Below are positions 35,089 through 46,003 of a stretch of DNA of 64,000 nucleotides, piece by piece. The translations under genes were made by a program, and so were the position numbers. Positions within the stretch are counted from its first letter, which is position 1; each line of letters opens with the position of its first letter. Source of the stretch: Fereydounia khargensis (taxonomy: Eukaryota > Basidiomycota > Ustilaginomycetes > Urocystidales > Fereydouniaceae); contig JAOCZO010000034.1 of assembly GCA_026413255.1 (NCBI GenBank), positions 24,342 to 88,341 of the forward strand. The letters run 5' to 3'. Under the pieces are notes generated by a model. The model had not been told where the DNA came from, did not search any database, and saw nothing but the letters and a program-made list of their open reading frames with translations.

Positions 35089-35464
35089 GTTGCCTTGTGT
35101 ACGTGTTTTCAGGGGATGAGGAGTGGTTGCGATGGTGGAGACGGCGTAATGGTGATGGTCCGAGGTGCGATGCAGAAAAATGACAAGGAATCAGAAAAAA
35201 AAGTGCTGAGCCACATCACCCGGCCGACAAGGTGCTGCCCCTTTTCTTTGGCACAAGCGACTGCTGGCTTGCTGGCTTGCTGGCTTGCTGGCCAGGCTAG
35301 GCTAGTTGGCTTGGCTGCTCTGCTCCACTTTTGGGAACGCGCTTTCTTCGACTCGGTTGGACGGTGCGTGCATCAATCATACGGTGCGGTACGGTAACCA
35401 CAGTCTGCGCTCAGTTCCGCTCTCCACTACCACCTTACCACCTTACTTCCGTCTGCACAGCGTC
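35089..35464. promoter_or_regulatory. Divergent promoter, 93-residue gene and USP-like gene
   Basis: Both start codons face outward from this 376 bp stretch. It contains the TTGCTGGC octamer array and a GTGCGGTACGGTA element at about 35382-35395. No TATA box is obvious. Confidence 0.55.
35262..35292. repeat. TTGCTGGC octamer array (inverse of 33653 array)
   Basis: Nearly four tandem copies of TGCTGGCT, reverse complement of the octamer at 33653-33680. Confidence 0.8.
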
Positions 35465-38400
35465 ATGTCCTCTCAGTCCCAGGAGGATATCGAGTGAGTA
35501 TAGCAACCCGGCCTCAGTTTCCTTCACATGTTAAACTGAAACAACTTGCTCTTCCCTCAATCAGGCAGATCGTAGCGATCACAGGCTGCAACCCAGCCCA
35601 GGCTACACAGGTGCTCTCCAAGTACGACAACAATGTAGAGCGCGCGATCAACTCCATCTTTGACGATCCAGAACAGTTCAATCGTCCTCATCCGCCCCCC
35701 TCCACCTCAGAGGCAAACGCTGTCGTACCATGGACTGGTGGCAACAACCTCAACAACAACAGCAATAACGCCATCACCTCCAATACCTCCACCAACAACG
35801 CCGCAGCCGCAAGCTACGATCCGCACCAGGAGTGGTCCAAACCACCAGGGCAACCACCATCACGGCCACAGACTCACACCAATACTCACTCACAGCAGCA
35901 GTCGGTCACATTCAAACAGCCCTGGGAAGATGCTCCTCCCTACTATCAGGGCCAAGGTACGTCCCTATTCTCACTCACATTGAGCTCAGCACTGATCTCT
36001 CCATACCGGAAACTGATACACTGACTCTACTAGGTGGTCAATCCAATGATATCATCGATCTCACAGGCGGAGCAGGCGACGACGACGAGGATCTTCAACG
36101 TGCCATGGCAGCCTCACTTCAAGAGCAACACCACAGCCAGCAACCGGGATACTACTCTCACTCCTCACAACCGGGCCAAGACACATCGGTGGGGCCCCTG
36201 CAACAGCACGGAGTGAGTAACGACAATGGGCATCATCCTGCTGCGATAGAGAGCACGTCATCGGACAGTGATTGGGAGATTGGGAGACTTGCCAAATCCC
36301 GAGCATTCGGTCCCAGCTACAGAAAGAGAACAGCAGCTGCTCCGCATCGTGCATCAGAGCCCGAGCCAGAACGAAAGCATCCACCAGTGTTATGTGACGC
36401 AGCAGCAGCAGCAGCATCCTCATCCTCCTCCTCAAGGTATTCCTTGCGCAACCGCAACCGCATCACAAAACCAAACAAGGGACTGCCCGAGCCGGCCAGA
36501 AACTCCTTATCTGCATCTGAGCTGTCGTCTCACACCACGTCCTCATCGCGCGCGAGAGGATCTCGCCACGCCACTCACACTTATGGCCGCAGAGGCTCTC
36601 GCAGAGCTCGAAAGCAGAGCTTGTCCTTGGAAGGGTGGGATAATGTGGGCATCATTTTCCTTTTCCTTGACGTGTTTCGCTCTCGACTTGCTCATTTGAC
36701 AGCCAACATGCGAGCATTGTGGCACTGCGGCTTTCTGGAGGGAGAAGTGCAAAGGGGGCGAGACCCCTTAACAGAAGTGAAGACGAGCAAGCCCAGTGCC
36801 GTCATCACCGTTGTCCTTTCGTTCATACATCCGCCATTCTGACGCTACAGGTTACTGACAACAGACGTGACTTGCCCTCCTTGCTTATCGGCAGAATAAC
36901 AGTCTTTCGGAGGACGAACAACTTCGACAGGCTCTCGAGGCCAGTGTGCAAAGCCTACCGGGAGGTCTCAGGCAGGAAGCTTCCGGCTCACGGACACCTG
37001 TCATTCCACACCATCTTGAAGTAGGAGAGCACAGCAAGCGCAAACCAGGTGCACCCGTTGCTCTTGTCGCGCCTTTCGCCTCGATCGAAATTGCAGCTGC
37101 GATGCTTCAGGCTTTTGCTTCTCTAACTCAGGTGCGACATGCTTTCCTGGCTTTCCAGCCAGCGGACGAAAGAGCAGCGGATCTCGTCAATTACTGGAAA
37201 GGCGTCTCTCCGCCCGAAGCGGACGGGGGGTCCCTCAGTGGTATGGATCCCTCCCGAAAGATCAGCATCGACATCTGTCGCCGTGTACAGACGCTCTTTG
37301 CATTCATGAACGAGACGGAGCGTGGAGCTTGCATCGTGAGGGATGTAACATCATTGACGCCAACAAATATTGTTGCTCTTGGGGCGGAAAACGCCAACCC
37401 GGTGCGGCTTGCGAGTCTCTACTACGAGTTTCTGACTGAGGCGTTCCTCCAGGCGTCACACTTGCACGCCACACTGGCGATACCTGCGACCGAAGACATT
37501 GGAATTGATCTTGAAGAGGCCCGCCGAAACTTTATCAACGAACGATCGAGGTGAGTCGCGACAGTATTACAATCTAGACATTTCTCCCGTGCTGACGTGC
37601 TTCATCTTTTCTACCTCACTGCCCAGTATCTTCCAATCCTGGGGTGCCAGCGCATTGAATGCTCCGCCGACACCGGTAGATGGACAGGAGCCGGGATCAG
37701 TGCCAGCGCCGCAAAGCATTCCAGTTGCCAAAACATACTTGGGGCTTGTGCACGATTCTGTCAATCGAGACGTCTACTCGTGCCTACGATCTGCGCTTGC
37801 CGCGGACGGTGAGGCAGCCCTTATGACTGACGCCGCGCAGGTGTTGTGCCTCAGCGTTGTGCATCGGACTGACGAATCACTGGAGCGCTTCTCGGTCGAC
37901 GAGACGTTGTACGTGGATCCGTTCATGTGGGACAAGCGCGGCGGAGTCCGCCTTGATTCGGAGATGCAGACGGGCGCGGTGGCGGGTTTGAACGAGTCGC
38001 TACGGGAGCTGGAAGCACGCAAACGCAAGCTGAATGGCGATGGCGGCAAAGACACCAAGACGCTGCTGCAGGCCTCGATCCAGTATTTCGAGGAGCTCGC
38101 GATCAGCCCGGACGACGAGGTGCGTGCTGCGGTGCAGAAGGAGGCGGGACCGCAGTTGCGCAACGTGGTCGCTGAACTTGAGGCTGAGCTGGAATCCACG
38201 GACGAGGCGATCGCGTCGATTACGACACGAGTGAGGGGTATGCGAGCCGAGGCGAGGGAGAGAGCCAAGGAGGAGGCACTGAAGCCTGAGTGGCGCACAG
38301 TAAGTTGTGGTTCAGCCTGTGCTTTGCGTGTGACATAGGAAGAGACGCTCTGACCAGTTTGACTTGGCCTTTTGGCAGATGGAGTACCGGTTACAAGCGG

Positions 38401-38896
38401 TTCTTGTGCACGAAGCGCGACGAATCTATGCGTATACGCGGCAAGCAGACGGGCGATGGTGGCGGATCTGCGATGGAGCTGCGACTGAAGTCACTCTGGA
38501 TGAGGTCCAGGGCGACAAGATACAGGATCGCGACTCGAGTGGAGTGTTCTGGATCTGCTATGCCAAAGTGGACGCGGATGCTGCTTCTCAAGACGAGCCA
38601 TGCCCGGAGACGACCAAGGTGAGCGGTTGATACTCTACGCTAGCGTTTGAGCCAGGTTGATTGCGTTGACTGACACAGGTACGCTGGTTGCCTACCAGGC
38701 TGGTATCGCTGAGGACAACCTCACGTTCCAATCCGAGCTGCTGTCTCTGGTGCGCTCGGACGCAGCGTCACGGGCGACTAGCGACAGGGCGGAGATGGAC
38801 CAAGGGATAGATGCCGGTACCGATACTGATGCTGTCGCGGCCAGTCAGGACAGGGGTACGCTGGCTGATGAAGAGGACAATGGCGGGGCCGCGTGA
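35465..38896 (+). CDS. UBA-UIM-USP protein of the USP25/28 family, predicted inactive deubiquitinase
   Basis: Best model has seven exons: 35465-35493, 35565-35956, 36034-36212, 36895-37550, 37627-38299, 38379-38618 and 38699-38896, total 788 residues. UBA at about 10-50 (IVAITGCNPAQATQVL). UIM1 at about 158-172 (DEDLQRAMAASL). UIM2 at about 203-217 (EDEQLRQALEASV). A divergent USP domain follows with the family's long helical insertion (NESLRELEARKRKL; ELEAELESTDEAIAS). In place of the Cys box it reads PVALVAPFASIEIA, with Ile near residue 264 where the catalytic Cys should be. In place of the His box it reads LQAVLVHEARRIYAY, the GHY triad being lost; Asp in ICDG at about 675 remains. It probably binds ubiquitin without cleaving it. 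The 682 bp fourth-exon intron is uncertain; see findings. All other junctions are GT-AG and frame-consistent. Confidence 0.72.
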
Positions 38897-39036
38897 CATG
38901 GACACGCCGCGTCTGCCAAGCGAACCCGATCCCGACAAGAGGGAAAATGGATTGGCGGTCGCGATGGTCGCGATAGCCGAGTTGGGCTGGGCCTCGCGTG
39001 GGATTGGCGCCAGACACGGTATGGAACTGGGTTGCT

Positions 39037-39056
39037 TGTACAGTACAGAACAGTGA
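39037..39056. repeat. GTACAGTACAG motif cluster 7
   Basis: Non-coding copy of the dispersed motif, about 140 bases downstream of the USP-like stop codon. Confidence 0.45.
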
Positions 39057-39174
39057 CTTGTGGCCTCGATTGACGCCTCTGTCGCTTGATTAATTCCGGC
39101 AAGTAGAGTAAGAACGTGATCACATTGAATTGAGTGTGTGCGGAACCAGAAGATTGATCCATGCTATCGCTCTC

Positions 39175-39209
39175 TACCGTACCGTACTGTACTGTACTGT
39201 GCAGTATGG
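39175..39209. repeat. CCGTACTGTACTGTACTG motif cluster 8
   Basis: Four tandem GTACT/GTACC units, 120 bases from the previous cluster and in the opposite orientation (TACTG against CAGTA). Confidence 0.55.
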
Positions 39210-39485
39210 TTGGTTTCAGCAGTTGTCAAAAGGCCTGTCGTGACAAGGGCCGCCTCGGAAAATAAAATAAAGGGGAAAGACAAAGAAAGAGCAAATCATT
39301 TGAAAAGCACGAGGAAAGAAAGCTGCATAAGTGAAGAACAAACAGGCTCGGCGGGCCGGACGCGCCTGACGAGCGTGAGAGTGGGAGAAAGAGTGGGAGC
39401 GAGGCGGGACTGAGGATGGGACTTGGGGGCTCTGCGCGTGTCTGGCTGGCCGGCTGCCTTGGAAACTCGCGACGAGCAGGGCTGG

Positions 39486-39533
39486 GCAGGTTGCAGGCAG
39501 CAGGCAGGTTGCAGGCAGCAGGTTGCAGGCAGC
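39486..39533. repeat. GCAGGTTGCAGGCA tandem repeat
   Basis: Three imperfect copies of a unit of about 15-18 bases (AGGTTGCAGGCAGC core) in the RasGEF upstream region. Confidence 0.7.
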
Positions 39534-39722
39534 ACCCTCGATTGCATTGGCTCCTGCAGCTGTCTGCCATCTGCCATCTGCCACCTGCCACCCGTCAGCC
39601 CCTCTCTCTCTCACCCGCTCTCGCCTCTCACCCTGAATTGTCTGAGCGCCCGCAGAGAGACGCAGTCAACCCGCGTTGGCCAGACTAGGTAGGCTTTGCA
39701 ACTACTGTAAACTTTCTAACCC

Positions 39723-39780
39723 TCTGCCTCTGCCCCTGCCTCTGCCTTCTGCCTCTGCCTTCTGCCTCTGCCTCTGCCTC
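39723..39780. repeat. CTGCCT-rich microsatellite
   Basis: Pyrimidine-rich hexamer repeat (CTGCCT with CTGCCTT variants) about 410 bases before the RasGEF start. Confidence 0.8.
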
Positions 39781-40190
39781 CGCTGCCTCGCGTGTCTTCT
39801 TGGCTGGCCTGGCCTGTCCTGGCTTGGCTTGGCTGGCAGATCACTTTGTTGCATGTGCTCAGTCTCTCCACCATCACCACCACCACCACCACCACTCACC
39901 ACGATTCCCCGCCGCCCTTCTCGATACCACTATCATCTCATTCCCATTCTCCGCATCCCTTTTGTAACGACTACCCTTCTCCTCTCTCCCGCGACCATCT
40001 CTCATAGCCTCTTAGCCTCCCTTCGCAATCCGTCCATCCATTCGCACCGCATTAACGTCCATCAACCACCTAATCGTCATGACCAGCCCATCCGCACCCA
40101 GCTCTTCTTAGGCATCCTTCCTTTCACACCACCTCGTCACCTTCTCGTCGCTCGTTGCTGGTCCATGTCACCTAGTCATATACGCCCGAC

Positions 40191-43100
40191 ATGTCCTCAT
40201 CATCCTCCTCGTCATCGCGACGCCAGTCCAACCACATGGGGCTCGGCTCTCCGCATCTCGACCTCCCATATACCCAGCAGCCCACCAACCTCCAGTCCAC
40301 TCCTCGTTTCCCCTCTCCAGCGCTCCCTCCCTCCGATGTCGAAACCACAAACTGGAACGCCGTCAAGATGCTCGCCAGCAAGTACGGCATCACTCTCAGA
40401 AACACTGCCGACGAATACAACTCATCACCTCCCGACCGTGACGCCCACGCTTCCCACTCCCCAAATCCAGACTCGGCTCCCCTCGAGTCGCAGGATCTAG
40501 GCGTCGGTACTCCCTTCTCCATCACAGCTACGCGTCTTGAGGGAGGACGCTTCATCTACAGGTTCAAATGGCGAGGTAGCGCCTCGCCTCAGCCCTCTGA
40601 CCGCCCTGCCCCTAGCACCGACTTTGGTCCCCTCCTTGACCCCGCCGCATCGACCGCTTCATCCACCTTTCCCCGGTCGAGCTCCTCTGGTGCCGTCGCC
40701 TCTACCAACGAGTCTTCTGCCACCGAGGGCTCCAGCAGTCTCTTCCGCAAGTCAGGCAACCTCATGCTAAAGAGCTCCCGCTCCATTCCCGTTCTCAGGG
40801 GAAATCGCTCAACTGCCTATGGCCGCTCTCTCCTCCCAGCAACCCAAGTGCCAACAGCAGCCTCGTCAGCCAACCCCGATCGAGGTCTTCTCTGGAACCC
40901 ATTAGCGCCTCCCGTCAACACAGCTGGTCCTTCTCTGCTCCAAGTGCCGCCCGCCTCGGTCTCCATGGCACGAGCCGAAAGCACTCCTGTCAGTGGCCTC
41001 TATGCTCCACGAAATTGGTGGACAGGGCGTCTCGAGGAGGGAGACGTCCTTGGTGCCATTCTTGGGCTACGACAGGAGGAGCTTTGGGTCTCGGCCGCTT
41101 CTCAACCAAGCAGGCATACCGGCTCTGATCAGCAGCCATCATCGTCTCAGTCAGTCACAGCCTCGCCAAATGTTGCCGCGCGATCCAGTGAGACCATCAG
41201 CAACACGCTTGGAACCAATGCCCAAGCAGCTGACCTCTCAGCGCATGGCTCCCAGTCATCCGACAGCCGCAACAATTTCAAAGTCTCTCCCTTTGGCTCC
41301 GACGTATTGCTCAAGTCAGACTGGTCTTCGGAGCATCACACTCCCACACTCTCCAATCCAAGAGAGGGGCTTCAGCCTCCATCCAAGCGCCGACAGGTCA
41401 ACTTTGTCGAACATCCAACCTCACCCGGCGGTCACATCCTGCCAGAGTTGGACTTTGGCAACAAGTTTGCCAAGTCGCCCCGCTTGCATCAGCTTCGCGA
41501 ACAGCCTTCATTCGCTTCTACCGCATCCGACTCAACCGCCCGCGCTCCGGCTGATGACGAGGACGATCAGGCCAAGTTCCCACCTGAGCTTGTCCCGCAT
41601 CTCAGTTCCAGGCGCCAAGATGGCACCTTCCCGGATACCTTCATCTTCGACGTCCTCCAGCACTACCGCCACCCATCCAGCCGAGAGCGCAGCCAAAGCT
41701 GCTCTTCCCTTGATAACCAGACCCGTGCAGAGGGCAAGTCCTTCTCCGCTCACCGCAGGCTTCAGTCCGCAGAGCTCATCAAGTCTGCGGCCAGCGGTCA
41801 GTCATCTAGCGATGCCCACAAGAATCTAATCGCTGAAGCCCAGGCGCTGCCCACCTCGGCTGCTCCCGGAGATGATCCTCGATTCGCCATCTGGGCTGTC
41901 CGCAGTGAGACCGACAGTGGCACCTTCATCCTCTCCGGAAGGGACGGCGAGACCAAGGATCGCGCGTCGATCAGGCTTGACCCTTCCGCTCGCAACTCTG
42001 TGCAACCGACCAGTGGCAAGCGGCGAAGCGTAAAGACTGGCTCTGGACCATCCAAAGGCTCGGACACGCCATCTTCAGAAGGCTCATCACGACAGTCATT
42101 GGGTCTGGGCAAGTCCAGCAGCTCCAAAGCCGCCTCGTCAGCTACCGAACAGCGCGACTCGGTCCTATTCCCTCCTGGAAAGCCCGTCATGCTCGCAGCG
42201 ACTCCAGCACGTCTCGTTGCTGAGATCACCTCGGAGATTGATCAACGGCTGCTCACAGACTTCTTTTACACCTTCCGCGAGTTTCTCGATTCCCTCGAGC
42301 TGCTTCGCCTGCTCACTCTTCGGTTTGACTGGGCGCTTCAAGAGGCTTCATCTGCCCAGGACGAGGCTCGAAGGCGCATTGTCCGCGTGAGAACGTATGT
42401 TGTGATCAAGCACTGGTTGCTGCAGCACTTTGAGTTTGACTTCCTGCCCAATCGAGAGCTCCGCCAAAGTCTCGCTGGCTGGCTCAACACGATCGCCAAG
42501 GATCAGCGCGTGGTGTCGCGCCCGGCAGACCAGAGCATCATTAAGAGCCTGCGCAAGGTAGTTCGCGGGCTCAAGGATACCTACTCGCAGACCGGCGTTG
42601 GCGGTCTCCTCTTCTACGACGCTGGCCGCCAGCCTGGCGATGGTGGCACCGGACACGCCAAGAACAGCTCATACGGTGGCAGCTCGTCAAGCTCGCGGCG
42701 CCGTCACGGCAGCCTTCGTCTGGATGAGCTGACCCAAGCAGAGGGTAGCCGAGATAGTGTTACTTGCCAGACTTCTCCCGTGGTTGGAGACGACATTGAT
42801 TTAGACTTTGTCGGCGATGACGGATCTTCTGCCGAAGGCGGCAAATCATCATCTTCGGCTCTGGCGTTGGGAAGCATGGGACTTTCTGTGCCGGGGGGCG
42901 CCGATAGTGCTGGTGCGGTCCGCAAGGCCGCGATCAAAGCGGCTGCTGAGTCGGTGGTTTTGTCACCAACTCGCCAGCCTGGCATGAGGGCCAAGCCGGC
43001 GCCATCCGTCGTACCTTCTCCCAATCTGGGTATGCAGACGAGCTCCCCACCTCCGCTTCCGCATGCGCACAATGCCTTGTCCCGAGTCTTTGTGCACACG

Positions 43101-45907
43101 GTCGGTCGACTCTCGCGCTTCAAGCGCGTGCTTGGAAGCCGGAGCACCCTTCTGCCTCAGGTTGCGTCCGATCCGCACAACGAGGATCTTGAGTTTGAAG
43201 CCAACGACTCGGGCGACCTTCTCTTTATCCGTGGTGGTCTGGAAAACTTTATTCATTACTTTAATCTCGGCAACAATGCCAATGCTGCTCCTGAGATCGT
43301 CCTTGGTGACGGTCGCGGCGAGGCACTCAGCCAGACGGACGAGGAAGATGAGCGCGTGGCTCAGGTCTCTGACACCACTGCACAGGATGAGACTCCCAGT
43401 ATGAGCACCGCTTCTGTTGATCGTTCGACACCCGCAAGCTCGATCGACTTGGTACGGCCCACCAGTGTTGGAGATGTGTCCGCTGATAGCAAGGCTCAAA
43501 CTGGTCTCGGCATCCAAGGAATGACTGACGACCTCACACCAGACATGGAAGACCTCGCCGAGACGGCACAGCCGACGACGAATGACCCGCTCGGACTCGA
43601 ACTTGGTGCACTGCACTCACTAAGTCCCACCAAGCAGCCGAACCGCGGTCCGGAGCATCTCCATCACACTACCAGTGACCAGACGCTGCGCTCGTTCTCG
43701 AGGACCGACGACTCGATTGCCGTCACCTCAGCTGCTGCTGACTTGATCCGGCGATCATCTTCGAGAAACTCGCGACCGATGCCTCCATTGGGAGGGACAC
43801 GAATTTCGGTCCGGTCTTCGCACTTTAGTGGACCGAGGATTGTCCAGATCGATGACATTGATCTGTCCAGTGACGAGGACGACGGTGCAGTCCGTCGAGC
43901 GCTTCGCCGTCTGCCGGGTGCGCGTGATCTGCGAATGGCCAACAACGTGCGTGACCTCGAGCCTGTTCGGCAGAGCATGGACTCGATGAGCTCCTTTGCC
44001 TTTGGCCGTCCCCCAACCTCTACCTTGTTTGGCCGCCCGATGAGCGCGGATAGCTTTAGTGCTGTTGGACTCCAGCCCCCCCCGCCTCCCGCGCCGCCAG
44101 TCATTGGCACCGTGCAGTCCGAGATGTTTGACCCGGATGAGGCTCTACAGGGCTACGAGCTCGTCAAAGGATTCCAGCTCGACGGCCTCGACAGTGACGA
44201 CGACGAGCCTGGTGACGTCGAGGCCGCCCTACGCCGCCTCGAGGGCATCATCGACGAGGACAAGCAGCGCGAGAAGGCCAGGAGGGTGGAAGCCATGTGG
44301 GAAAAGTCACAGGAACGGAACAAGGTTGGATCGGACGCCGGCAACAGGAACACACATCACAGCGACCCGGCCTCGATGCATCCCGCGGACAAGCAGCGCG
44401 CGTCGACGTCGTCGCGCGTCTCTTTTGCTTCGCGTGCGGAGGTCAACTCAATCCTCGGCGGCGACGTGGCCGACAACGAGGAGGATCTGTCTGGCCCCAT
44501 GTCGATTGACCGCAAGGATCGCACCCTGTCGTCCCATGCCTCGTTCCTCGACCTCGCTGACGACGACGAGTCGGAAGGCCACACGTCGCAGCGTACGTCT
44601 CGGTCGTCGCGACTGGATTACGACGCACAGCGCTCGCCGGCGCCGTCTGAGCGACGGCTGGCCAAGCTCGAGTCAACTCCTGTCGCGGACAAGATGCAGC
44701 TTGAGCAGGAGCAGCAGCGCCGGCCCGAGTCCGAGCCCAGGCCTGTTCCGGCTGGTGTGGCCGCTTCGTCGGCCAAACTGGCGCAGGCCACGGGCAGTGG
44801 CGATCCCGCTGCAGGCCGGGCAGCTGGCGCCAAGTGGATGTCACCACGACGGGAGACGGAGACGGGCGGCTTTGCGCGCGCGATCCCCGCGGCGCGGACG
44901 GCAAAGGCGGGTATGTGGAACTTCCCGCCTGTGCACCGTTCGTTCCTGCTCTCGTACCGCTCTGAGGTGATTGCGCGGCAGATGTGCCTGATCGAAGCGG
45001 AGCTGCTGCAGGCCGTGAGCTGGGACGAGCTGGCGGGCTCGCGGTGGAAGGAGCGCCGCTTCCCGACCGAAGTGACCAACTGGGAGACGTTCTACCGGGA
45101 GCGCGTGCGCGACCGTCTCTCGGCGCAGCGGCAGAACGTGGCGCACCGCGAGTGCGCGGTGGAAGCGATCGTGGCGCGCTTCAACCTTACGTCCAACTGG
45201 GTCGCGAGCGAGGTGGTGCTCACGCAGAACCTGGACGAGCGGGTGGCCGTGGTGAGTAAGCTGATCCGGGTGGCGTGGAAATGCTACCTGGCGTCCAACT
45301 TTGCGTCGCTGGCGCAGATTATATTTGGACTCTCGACGCCGTGGGTGGAGCGGCTGCGGCGGACGTGGTCGCGCATCGGGTACTACGAGATGCGGATATG
45401 GCGCGACCTCAACTCGTTTGTGGGGCCACGTAACAACTTCAAGTACCTGCGCAACGCGATGGTCATGGCGCCGCAGGGCGAGGGGGCGGGCTGCATTCCC
45501 TTTTTTGGTCTGTTCCTGTCTGACCTGATCGTCAACGATGCGCTTCCGGCCTTTCTGGACGGCGAGACGTCACCGTGGTCGGGGTCGGGGTCGGGGTCGG
45601 GGCTGGGGCTCGAGCCACTCCCACACGGCGTGCAGACGCAGCCGCTGGTCAACGTGTACAAGTTCCGCGTGGTCGCCGCGACCATCGCGAGCGTCCTGGC
45701 GTTCCAGGAACGCAGCCGCGCCTACGCGTTCGAGGCCGACGCCTCCGTCTATGTCAAGTGCCTCAAGATCCGCTGTCTCCAGGGCGAACAGCTCGCACAG
45801 TACGTCACCCTGCCTCTCGCTCCCTCTCCCTCTCGCTCTGTGACTTGACTTGCTAACTCACTCGGACGTTGCTTACTGCCAGAATCTCACACGCAGCCGA
45901 ACCGTGA
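40191..45907 (+). CDS. Ras-type guanine nucleotide exchange factor, Lte1-like
   Basis: Expected to load GTP on a Ras-family or spindle-position GTPase. Exons 40191-45799 and 45883-45907 (83 bp intron, CTAAC branch site) encode 1877 residues; the last exon supplies only the domain's end, ISHAAEP. RasGEF-N lies at about 665-805 (AATPARLVAEITSEID; LTDFFYTFREFLDSLELL). About 770 low-complexity residues separate it from the catalytic RasGEF domain at about 1580-1870, with WNFPPVHRSFLL, NLTSNWVASEVV, LNSFVGPRNNFKYL and CIPFFGLFLSDLIV. The wide separation of the N and catalytic parts recalls yeast Lte1, but Bud5- or Cdc25-type identity is not excluded; no SH3 domain was seen. A GS-rich stretch encoded by a GGGGTC repeat (45577-45603) is inserted in the catalytic domain. 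Confidence 0.8.
45577..45603 (+). repeat. GGGGTC microsatellite inside the RasGEF catalytic domain
   Basis: About four tandem hexamers encoding Gly-Ser dipeptides in a predicted loop. Hexamer length preserves the frame. Confidence 0.8.
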
Positions 45908-46003
45908 TACCCTCGTTTTCGTGTCGATTACATCTGTCTTTTTACGTCGTCGTAGCAATACAAAGCCTGGCCGTTGGCAGCGCAGCGCAGGTGGGAGTGG
46001 GGG

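Larger units (their letters stand above)
38897..40190. promoter_or_regulatory. Gap and promoter of the RasGEF gene
   Basis: About 1.3 kb without a gene. Two CAGTAC motif clusters (39037-39056, 39175-39209), a GGTTGCAGGCAGCA tandem repeat at about 39486-39533 and a CTGCCT-rich microsatellite at about 39723-39780 precede a C/T-rich leader that reaches the start codon. Confidence 0.5.

Noticed and set aside
36895-38896. Idea that the USP-like region is a separate gene from the UBA/UIM part
   Set aside because: Domain order UBA, UIM, UIM, USP is that of USP25/28, and the phase-0 splice joins the parts; the next ATG would cut UIM2.
35465-38896. Loss of the catalytic Cys as a frameshift or pseudogene
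   Set aside because: All seven exons stay open, splice sites are intact, and both catalytic boxes diverge independently.
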